Shown in pieces: positions 15,130-21,856 of a stretch of 24,765 bases of DNA. The notes under the pieces were generated by a model. That model did not search any database. It was not told the DNA's origin and saw nothing but the letters and a program-made list of their open reading frames with translations. The position numbers were made by a program, and so were the translations under genes. Every line of letters begins with the position of its first letter. The first letter of the stretch is position 1. The DNA lies in the IMG/VR virus record IMGVR_UViG_3300031707_000165, positions 1-24,765 of that record; one strand, 5' to 3'. The stretch is from a virus.

Positions 15130-17751
15130 ATGAATGCCATAGACCTAATATCTCAAGATCTTTTTGACAAAGTTCGAAGTCGATTTTCTAACCTAGAAAT
15201 GGGCGATGAAGAAGGAAATGTTACCAGTGATCCACATGCGTCCAGATTTTTTGATTTTGATTTTACCATAGAAGGTAACAATCTTGGACGAGTGAGCATA
15301 TCCATCAATGAACGAGGTTCTTTGAAGATATTTTATAGCCAAGGTATACTAGAAGGTTCAAATCCGATCGTCCAAAAGATATGGTTTGATTTCTTGCGTG
15401 AAATGCGGAATTTTGCAAAACGCAGATTATTACGATTTGATACCCGAGATATTACAAAGAATAATTTAGATAAGACAGATTTCAAATACTTAGCCACTAC
15501 TGGCACGAAGGAAGATAACATGACTGACAGCAAAATGGAAAAAAGCAAAATGTTTGGTAGCTCAAAAAGTAGTTACTTACCATTAGATACTGCCCCATTC
15601 AAGACTAGACTGGTAGTTCGCCACAACAAAGCGGTGGATGAAGAACAGCGTGGCGCTAGGAGTAGAAATATTAATGCCATATACATCGAAAATGAAGATG
15701 GTGAACGTTTTAAATATCCTTTTGTACACCTGGCCGGCGCCAAGGCTATGCAACGACATGTTGCAAATGGTGGGAAACCGTTCGATGAATGCGGGAATGC
15801 AATCGTAAAAATGAGTGAGAACATTGCCAAACTCCATGCATTTAAACGTCATGTGGGCAGTCACGATAGCATGCATAAGGAAACAAATGAAATAATGGAT
15901 CGTGCATGTGCCAAGTTAGAGAATCTTCGAAGCCACATTGCTAATCTAAGCAAGCAGCGCCACTATGAAGAATGGAAAAATGCTTTTTCTCCAAACACTG
16001 AAGATGAAGAAATGGTTCTTGATCAAGCTACGATGGAGGATTACAAGAGTAAATTCACAGTCAACACATTTTCTGAAGATCTAAGCCAGTATTTCCCACT
16101 GATTCATTCGATAATGAAGGAAACAGGAACAATTGATTTAGACGCTTATGTTGGTGAGGCATCTGATGACGAGGAAGAGGATTGTGACAAGTGTCACAAA
16201 TCACCATGCGAATGCGAAAAGGCAGTCAAAGAATTCGCGCAATTTGAAGCATGGGCAAATGCTGTTTCTGAAGGCAAATATGAACCAGATACATTGAAGG
16301 GACTGGAAGATTTATTGAAAAATAATCTAACACTTGGAGTTGATGCCACAAGCGCCATTGAAGCATTGCAAGGAATTGGAATTCACGACGAAACATTAGA
16401 AAAAGCGTTGGCAATGTTGGCTAAAATAAATCCAGAAACAGACCCCAAAGACGCAATACTTGGTTGGTTGGCAACGGAAGATCCAGAGGCCGCAGCCGCA
16501 TTAGGTGGTCCAGGCGCAACCTCAGATAAACAAGTTGAACCAGAACAACCAGTTGCGCCTGAGCAATCCCCAGCACCTGTAGCCGATCCCGGAATGACCC
16601 CGCAGCAACCAATGCCAACCGCAGAAGATACAGAAGAAGAGGGAATGGGCGGTGCATTAGCTGGAGGAGCAATCGGAGCAGCAATAACAAAATCACCACG
16701 AGGTGCAATGTCTGGTGCAGAACTTGGTAGTAAAGTTCAAGATGCATTGCCTCCGTTAAAAGAAATCGCAGAAATGGTGAAAAGTTTTTATGACAAAGAA
16801 ACTGGAAAATTCCCATTAGGTGAAACAGGTGTTATTACCAAAGTTAAAAAAGAATTCGGTGATCAGGCAGGCGCCCTTGCAGAAAGGTTGGTAAATCATT
16901 TATCTGGAGTTGGACGAGCTCAACAGGGACAAGAATTGGACGAATTGAATCTTCGTCCATCTATTGCAAAAATTTCTCCAGAAGAAACAAATTTATATAG
17001 GGCAGCGATGAAAGATATCGCAACGAAAATTGATAAATTAAATGCTATGTATATCAAAGCTCGCCAAATGAATAATCAAGAAATGATGGGTAAGATTAAG
17101 GAACGACTTGCATTTTTTGCAAGTCAAAAAGCAGACCTATCTAGTAATCTGGATCAACGTCAGCAAGGTAGTACGCCATCTGAAGACATGGTCGATGAAA
17201 TTCGTGGCCCATTGGCGGGGCATCCTTATCATGATAAATCGGATGCTGAATTGCGATACATTATCAAGGATGCCGGAGAAGCCGCCCGTATGATGAAGGG
17301 ATTGAATCCAGCCGCAGAGGCAAAATACCTTGATCAAGTAAATGATGCATCAACAGTTTTATACCATAGAAAACAAAAAGGTAACAATCAACTACACCGT
17401 ACTGATGATCCATATGACATTGACGACCCCGCTCCAATGGAAGAAACAGGAGTTGAATTGGAAAATGTAATTCCTGGCTCGCCTAATGCCCCTGTTGGTG
17501 AAAGTGGAGAGCATAGTTACAATGATGACGATTGGTATGAATACAATCCAACAACCAAAGAAATAGTTAAACAACATAGCCCTAGTTCCTTTAAATCAAA
17601 TTGGGATGGTGGCAACAGTGCACATACATTGCCAAATGGAAATAAAGTTGAAAAAGGTATGCGGGTTAAATTCAAAGGAATGACCCATTCGAAAACTAAT
17701 GAGGGTTTTGGTTTGGAAGATATTTTGAAATTATCTGGTGTAAAAATTTAA
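15130..17751 (+). CDS. Large putative virion protein of unknown function
   Basis: I start this 873-aa protein at 15130 because the in-frame ATG at 15043 lies deep inside gp17, while 15130 is placed 5 nt after an exact late box. The N-terminal ~130 residues form an alpha/beta domain (F-D-F-D-F-T, R-V-S-I-S-I-N-E). A second domain (~160-310) has I-E-N-E-D-G-E-R-F-K-Y-P and H-L-A-G-A-K-A-M-Q-R-H-V. A C-x2-C-x4-C-x-C cluster lies near residues 352-362. Then follow E-A-W-A-N-A-V-S-E-G, an acidic/Pro-rich linker, an Ala/Gly zipper (~505-535), coiled-coil helices and a C-terminal G-L-E-D-I-L-K-L-S-G motif shared with the 459-aa protein. I recall related large proteins in marine T4-like phages without a known function. 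A head-internal or virion role is inferred from the late promoter and shared motifs. Confidence 0.75.
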   Translation: MNAIDLISQDLFDKVRSRFSNLEMGDEEGNVTSDPHASRFFDFDFTIEGNNLGRVSISINERGSLKIFYSQGILEGSNPIVQKIWFDFLREMRNFAKRRLLRFDTRDITKNNLDKTDFKYLATTGTKEDNMTDSKMEKSKMFGSSKSSYLPLDTAPFKTRLVVRHNKAVDEEQRGARSRNINAIYIENEDGERFKYPFVHLAGAKAMQRHVANGGKPFDECGNAIVKMSENIAKLHAFKRHVGSHDSMHKETNEIMDRACAKLENLRSHIANLSKQRHYEEWKNAFSPNTEDEEMVLDQATMEDYKSKFTVNTFSEDLSQYFPLIHSIMKETGTIDLDAYVGEASDDEEEDCDKCHKSPCECEKAVKEFAQFEAWANAVSEGKYEPDTLKGLEDLLKNNLTLGVDATSAIEALQGIGIHDETLEKALAMLAKINPETDPKDAILGWLATEDPEAAAALGGPGATSDKQVEPEQPVAPEQSPAPVADPGMTPQQPMPTAEDTEEEGMGGALAGGAIGAAITKSPRGAMSGAELGSKVQDALPPLKEIAEMVKSFYDKETGKFPLGETGVITKVKKEFGDQAGALAERLVNHLSGVGRAQQGQELDELNLRPSIAKISPEETNLYRAAMKDIATKIDKLNAMYIKARQMNNQEMMGKIKERLAFFASQKADLSSNLDQRQQGSTPSEDMVDEIRGPLAGHPYHDKSDAELRYIIKDAGEAARMMKGLNPAAEAKYLDQVNDASTVLYHRKQKGNNQLHRTDDPYDIDDPAPMEETGVELENVIPGSPNAPVGESGEHSYNDDDWYEYNPTTKEIVKQHSPSSFKSNWDGGNSAHTLPNGNKVEKGMRVKFKGMTHSKTNEGFGLEDILKLSGVKI

Positions 17752-17765
17752 AATATTTCAATATT

Positions 17766-17796
17766 TTGTAGTCAATATACTTGTAAAGTATAAATA
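17766..17796 (+). promoter_or_regulatory. Promoter for gp32: sigma70-like and late box combined
   Basis: TTGTAG (17766-17771), a 17-bp spacer and TATAAAT (17789-17795) form a good sigma70-type promoter, and the same positions contain the exact late octamer TATAAATA (17789-17796). The gene could therefore be read by both host-type and late holoenzymes. An AAAATATT-TC-AATATTTT inverted repeat (17750-17767) abuts the -35 element. Confidence 0.65.
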
Positions 17797-17797
17797 G

Positions 17798-17831
17798 AAC
17801 TGTGTATACTTAATATGTATGCACAGTTTTT
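17798..17831 (+). promoter_or_regulatory. Hairpin in the gp32 leader (terminator or operator)
   Basis: AACTGTGTATAC (17798-17809) pairs with GTATGCACAGTT (17817-17828), 12 bp with one G-U pair and a 7-nt loop, followed by TTT. It could terminate transcripts from the 873-aa gene. In transcripts starting near 17802 only part of the 5' arm would be present. In T4 the gp32 mRNA is autoregulated through a folded 5' leader, so a translational operator is the other possibility. Confidence 0.5.
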
Positions 17832-17892
17832 CTCTTGAGCAGTGGTTCAAAAGAAAGCGGCAAAGATAAATTTAAATAAAGGAAAAATTATC

Positions 17893-18885
17893 ATGGCAAC
17901 ATTAGCAGAAATTCGCGCAAAACTCAAAGCAGCATCTCAACAAAGCACCAGTGGCGCAGCTGGTGGAGACAACGGCATTTACCCCCATTGGAATATTGCA
18001 GAAGGACAAACCGCAACGGTTCGTTTCTTACCTGATGCAGACACATCAAATCCTTGGGGTTTTTGGATTGAACGGGCAATGATCAAATTACCGTTCGCCG
18101 GAGTTAAAGGTGAAACCAATAGTAAACCAACTATCGTACAGGTTCCTTGCATGGAAATGTGGGGGGAAACTTGTCCTATCCTAACTGAAGTTCGTCCTTG
18201 GTTTAAAGATAAGACGGATAAGACTCTTGAAGAAATGGGTCGAAAGTATTGGAAGAAGAAAAGTTATCTATTTCAAGGATTCGTTGTTGACAGCGCATAC
18301 AAGGAAGATGGTAAGATCCCCGAGAATCCAATTCGTAGGTTCATCATAGGTAGTCAAATCTACAATATTGCGAAATCAATTTTGTTAGATCCAGAAATGG
18401 AAGAGTTGCCAACAGACTATGTTCGTGGCATCGATTTTAAGATAGTAAAAACATCTAAGGGTGGTTATGCCGACTATTCCACTTCAAATTGGTCACGTCG
18501 TGAACGTGCTTTAAACGAAGCTGAATTAGAAGCCATCAAGACATACGGATTGTTTGATCTCAAGGAATTCTTACCTAAGAAACCTGGTGAAGTTGAACTA
18601 AAGGTTATGAAGGAAATGTTTGAAGCCTCAGTGGATGGTGAAGTATTTGATATGGATCGTTGGGGCCAATATTTCAAGCCTAGCGGATCTAACTTCAATA
18701 AGGGCAGTTCTGATGCAGAGGCAACTGCGGCTCCCAAGCCAGTCCCAACAAAAGCCGCGGTGGCTGAAGATGCTCCCGATGATGCTCCCGTAGCATCTGT
18801 TAAGGATGCTACAAGCCCAAGCTCACGTGCACAGGAAATGTTGGCTAAAATCAACGCTCGCAAGACAAACAAAGCTACAGCTTAA
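17893..18885 (+). CDS. 32: Single-stranded DNA-binding protein, gp32-like
   Basis: This 330-aa protein starts from the ATG at 17893, which has AAAGGAAAA just upstream; the in-frame ATG at 17842 lacks a ribosome site. It is like T4 gp32, which coats ssDNA during replication, recombination and repair. The OB-fold region shows T-V-R-F-L-P-D (~residues 38-44), F-W-I-E-R, V-P-C-M-E-M-W-G-E-T-C-P (C-x7-C) and R-P-W-F-K-D, followed by Y-W-K-K-K-S-Y-L-F-Q-G-F-V-V-D. T4's zinc site has one His and three Cys; only the two Cys are evident here. The end differs from T4: after an Ala/Pro/Asp linker (containing a D-A-P-D-D-A-P repeat) the protein ends with a basic helix, R-A-Q-E-M-L-A-K-I-N-A-R-K, instead of an acidic tail. 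It precedes UvsX by 13 nt. Confidence 0.9.
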   Translation: MATLAEIRAKLKAASQQSTSGAAGGDNGIYPHWNIAEGQTATVRFLPDADTSNPWGFWIERAMIKLPFAGVKGETNSKPTIVQVPCMEMWGETCPILTEVRPWFKDKTDKTLEEMGRKYWKKKSYLFQGFVVDSAYKEDGKIPENPIRRFIIGSQIYNIAKSILLDPEMEELPTDYVRGIDFKIVKTSKGGYADYSTSNWSRRERALNEAELEAIKTYGLFDLKEFLPKKPGEVELKVMKEMFEASVDGEVFDMDRWGQYFKPSGSNFNKGSSDAEATAAPKPVPTKAAVAEDAPDDAPVASVKDATSPSSRAQEMLAKINARKTNKATA

Positions 18886-18898
18886 TTAGGAAGTCAAA

Positions 18899-19948
18899 AT
18901 GGGAAAGACTTTTGACATTTCTAAATTTAGAAAAAGTATTACCAAAAGTATTGAAGGTCTGGGGATTGGATTCAACGATCCCACAGACTGGATTAGCACT
19001 GGTAATTATGCGTTGAATTATCTTATATCGGGGGACTTTTTTAAAGGGGTCCCCCTTGGTAAGGTTACTGTGTTTGCAGGTGAATCTGGCGCGGGAAAGA
19101 GTTATATATGCGCTGGAAACATTATCAAGAATGCACAAGAGCAAAATATTTTTGTAATCTTAATCGATAGTGAAAATGCTCTTGACCAATCTTGGTTAAC
19201 AGCTTTGGGTGTTGATACATCTGAAGAAAAGTTGTTGAAACTTAACATGGCAATGATAGATGATGTGGCGAAAAGCATTAGTGAATTTATGAAGGGCTAC
19301 AAAGAAATGCCCCAAGAAGATCGACCTAAAGTGCTATTTGTTATAGATTCATTGGGAATGTTGTTGACTCCCACTGATGTAAATCAATTCGAATCAGGCG
19401 AGATGAAAGGTGATATGGGACGAAAACCAAAAGCCCTGACCTCATTGGTGCGAAATTGCGTTAACATGTTTGGTAGTTATAATGTTGGATTAGTATGTAC
19501 CAATCATACATATGCAAGTCAAGATATGTTTGATCCAGATGACAAAATTAGTGGTGGGCAAGGATTCATTTATGCAAGTTCTATCGTAGTTGCTATGCGA
19601 AGATTGAAGCTAAAGACGGATGAGGACGGAAATAAAACCACTTCAGTGAACGGTATTCGTGCAGCTTGCAAGATTATGAAGACTCGGTATTCCAAACCAT
19701 TTGAACAAGTTCAGGTTGAAATTCCGTATGCAACTGGCATGAGTCTATTCAGTGGACTAGTTGACTTATTTGAAGGAAAATCTCTCTTGAAGAAAGAAGG
19801 TAATAGTTTAGTTTATACGACCAAAGATGGTGAAATTATTAAACAATTTCGCAAAGGTTGGGAGAAAAATGAAAAGAATGGACTAACTATAATAATGGAA
19901 GAATGGGATTCTATGAAAACCGAACCATTGGAAACGGAGGTAGCATAA
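18899..19948 (+). CDS. uvsX: Recombinase UvsX (RecA-like)
   Basis: This 349-aa RecA-family strand-exchange protein acts with gp32 and UvsY in recombination-dependent replication and repair. Walker A is G-E-S-G-A-G-K-S (residues 61-68). Next is I-D-S-E-N-A-L-D with the catalytic Glu region, then Walker B V-L-F-V-I-D-S-L-G. The M-K-G-D-M-G-R-K-P-K-A-L region and T-N-H-T-Y ... S-G-G-Q-G-F-I-Y-A-S-S cover the DNA-binding loops. T4 UvsX has 391 residues; the C-terminus here is shorter. An AGGAA ribosome site lies before the ATG. The stop overlaps the next start as TAATG. Confidence 0.96.
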   Translation: MGKTFDISKFRKSITKSIEGLGIGFNDPTDWISTGNYALNYLISGDFFKGVPLGKVTVFAGESGAGKSYICAGNIIKNAQEQNIFVILIDSENALDQSWLTALGVDTSEEKLLKLNMAMIDDVAKSISEFMKGYKEMPQEDRPKVLFVIDSLGMLLTPTDVNQFESGEMKGDMGRKPKALTSLVRNCVNMFGSYNVGLVCTNHTYASQDMFDPDDKISGGQGFIYASSIVVAMRRLKLKTDEDGNKTTSVNGIRAACKIMKTRYSKPFEQVQVEIPYATGMSLFSGLVDLFEGKSLLKKEGNSLVYTTKDGEIIKQFRKGWEKNEKNGLTIIMEEWDSMKTEPLETEVA

Positions 19949-20196
19949 TGGACGAGAGTTTAATCATTGAAATATGGGACACATTTAAAGAATATATTTC
20001 AGAAAAAAATAGAGATACAGCAGCAGATCAATATGTTGATTATCTATTGGGGAAAGATGTCGAAATCGATGTCCTTGAGGGATTCTTAGGGTACGATCCT
20101 CATCTTGATTATGCAATTAATGCAGTCATTGATCAAGGATCTGACTCGATGGATGATGATGAAGATGACGATATTGATAATGATGAGGATTTTTAA
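19948..20196 (+). CDS. Small acidic protein between UvsX and UvsY
   Basis: This 82-aa protein starts at 19948, supported by a perfect GGAGG (19936-19940) 7 nt upstream and a TAATG overlap with uvsX. The upstream in-frame ATG at 19903 is inside uvsX. The first ~62 residues are helical with I-E-I-W-D-T-F-K-E-Y. The last ~15 are almost all acidic and end in D-E-D-F. The stop overlaps the UvsY start in the same way. I recall small acidic proteins at this place in other marine T4-like phages but no function for them. The acidic, Phe-terminated tail resembles the protein-interaction tips of SSB proteins, so a role as partner of UvsX or UvsY is plausible but unproven. Confidence 0.8.
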   Translation: MDESLIIEIWDTFKEYISEKNRDTAADQYVDYLLGKDVEIDVLEGFLGYDPHLDYAINAVIDQGSDSMDDDEDDDIDNDEDF

Positions 20197-20657
20197 TGGC
20201 TGCATGGTATGCAAAGGTGAGTTCAGATTATCTAACTCACCTGCCTAGTTGCATTGACTATTTTTATAATGAACTCATTGAGGCAAAAAAAGAAGTAAAG
20301 TTATACGGAAACATTGAAAAAGCAGCCTCTGCATTGCCCGGAATCATGGAACATCGGTTCAATCAACTCCAAGAGATAGAGGCTGTTTTAGAATATCTTA
20401 ATATCGAATTACGTAAAATTCGATCAGCTACATTTAGAAAATATTTAGAGAATTATCAAAGAGCTCTCACATCAAGAGACGTTGACAAGTATGTTGACGG
20501 AGATATTGATGTTGTGGACATGGAATTCATTATAAATGAATTCGCTCTTTTACGAAATCAATGGCTTGGAATTATAAAAGCTATTGATCAAAAACAATGG
20601 CAAATTACCAATATCGTAAAATTACGAGTAGTTGGAATAGAGGACGCAAGTATATGA
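20196..20657 (+). CDS. uvsY: Recombination mediator UvsY
   Basis: This 153-aa protein compares with 137 aa in T4 UvsY, the hexameric mediator that loads UvsX onto gp32-coated ssDNA. The all-helical pattern fits: a long N-terminal helical region, then R-K-Y-L-E-N-Y-Q-R, S-R-D-V-D-K-Y-V-D-G-D (~105-115) and N-Q-W-L-G-I-I-K-A-I-D, with I-T-N-I-V-K-L-R near the end, as in T4 where the corresponding helix ends with I-K-H-I-Q-D-M-R. Position between UvsX and UvsW genes supports the call. It begins in a TAATG overlap with the 82-aa gene and ends in an ATGA overlap with the next gene. Confidence 0.85.
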   Translation: MAAWYAKVSSDYLTHLPSCIDYFYNELIEAKKEVKLYGNIEKAASALPGIMEHRFNQLQEIEAVLEYLNIELRKIRSATFRKYLENYQRALTSRDVDKYVDGDIDVVDMEFIINEFALLRNQWLGIIKAIDQKQWQITNIVKLRVVGIEDASI

Positions 20658-21856
20658 CAGATATTGAAGATGTAATTTGTGTATTCTACAGATGGAATTG
20701 CCCTATAAAGTTGGCTGCTCAAGAAACTAATTTTATAAACAGCGTTGGTGACTCCATGTCTGTTAGGGGATTAACTCTACGTCAACGAACCGCTATCATC
20801 AGGCTGATTAAAAAATATGCGGATCAGTTGTCTATTCATTGCAACGTTGATATCAATTTATTAGTTGAAAATCCAATTTTTAGATCTCCATTACGTGAAT
20901 TGTCTCATTCTCAATCGAGAAAAATTTCAATCATCACAAGTAACAATGAAAAGAAAATAGCTGTAAAATTTCCGTATGATGAAGCTCTTGTTGCTGATAT
21001 ACGAAACTATAAAACAACGGCGAAATCTCCTTCACATTTAAATTGGGCGACTTGGAACCCTGATGAATTTTTATGGGAATTTACGCTCAATGAGCCGAAT
21101 TTACTCTTTTTATCAAATTTGGAGACATTAGGTTTTACAGTTGATGCTGAATTCTCGGAATATATGCGAGAATTTCATACTATCACTGAAAGCATGGATC
21201 AGCATATCCCAATGCTTATATTTGAGAATGGAAAATTTTCTTATAAAAATACAGTTGATGCTATCCCACAACCTGAGTCATCTGACATACTTGAAGTTTT
21301 ATTGCATGCAAGAAAGTATGGAGTCACATGCTGGGATGATGCTATAGAATTAGCATTGGAATCTAATCCAATAAATCCAGCAATAACAAAGATGCTAAAA
21401 AATGCTACCGGGCTCCCAACGATAAGTGATGCGGATCTCATTGATTTTAAAGATATTATTGCATGTTCTAATAATGTATTATTTGTAATTCCTGGTGGAT
21501 CTGAATTATTTCATTTAGAAGAGATTCATAAATTTTTACTTTCTGAGAACTATACCAATGAGCAACTTTCCGTCTTATTTAGGTTAGACAATTCCAACTC
21601 TGCAGGAACAATGTTTAATGAATATATTGTAAAGAACCATTTAAATAATCATTTTTTAAAAAGGGTTAAATTCTTTTTCATCAGTGGCAAAATACAACGT
21701 CCATTGCTTGAAGCAAATAAAGATTTTGATATAGTTATACATTTTGGAACTAATTCTGCACATTACTCATTAACTAACTTTATCAAGAATCATCATAATG
21801 TAATAAGCATTGCTTTACAAAATAAGAATAAGGAATTACCCCTTGACATCTTGTAA
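20654..21856 (+). CDS. Unknown protein between UvsY and UvsW, possible HARP-like domain
   Basis: This 400-aa protein starts at the ATGA overlap with uvsY; the earlier in-frame ATG at 20597 lies inside uvsY. The N-terminus is helical with S-V-R-G-L-T-L-R-Q-R-T-A-I-I-R. Residues ~97-172 carry K-I-A-V-K-F-P-Y-D-E-A-L-V, N-W-A-T-W-N, L-W-E-F-T-L and a following helix. That pattern resembles the HARP DNA-recognition domain of SMARCAL1-type annealing helicases. The C-terminal ~140 residues alternate hydrophobic strands (V-L-F-V-I-P-G-G, V-L-F-R-L-D, F-F-F-I-S-G-K, I-V-I-H-F-G) and helices like a RecA-type lobe, but I find no Walker motifs. The last 14 bp overlap the proposed UvsW start. A DNA-binding helper of UvsW is an inference. 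Confidence 0.7.
   Translation: MTDIEDVICVFYRWNCPIKLAAQETNFINSVGDSMSVRGLTLRQRTAIIRLIKKYADQLSIHCNVDINLLVENPIFRSPLRELSHSQSRKISIITSNNEKKIAVKFPYDEALVADIRNYKTTAKSPSHLNWATWNPDEFLWEFTLNEPNLLFLSNLETLGFTVDAEFSEYMREFHTITESMDQHIPMLIFENGKFSYKNTVDAIPQPESSDILEVLLHARKYGVTCWDDAIELALESNPINPAITKMLKNATGLPTISDADLIDFKDIIACSNNVLFVIPGGSELFHLEEIHKFLLSENYTNEQLSVLFRLDNSNSAGTMFNEYIVKNHLNNHFLKRVKFFFISGKIQRPLLEANKDFDIVIHFGTNSAHYSLTNFIKNHHNVISIALQNKNKELPLDIL
21830..21845 (+). promoter_or_regulatory. Ribosome binding site selecting a TTG start for uvsW
   Basis: AAGGA (21830-21834) lies 8 nt before TTG at 21843. The upstream in-frame ATG at 21810 has no comparable site and would add residues (L-Y-K-I-R-I) unlike the UvsW N-terminus. 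Confidence 0.55.

Noticed and set aside
17842-17892. Upstream in-frame start for gp32
   Set aside because: There is no ribosome site, while 17893 has AAAGGAAAA and gives the M-A-T-L-A-E-I-R-A-K-L start that I recall from gp32 relatives.
18769-18792. Short tandem repeat (GATGCTCCCG twice)
   Set aside because: It encodes the D-A-P-D-D-A-P linker of gp32, a low-complexity coding repeat rather than an independent element.
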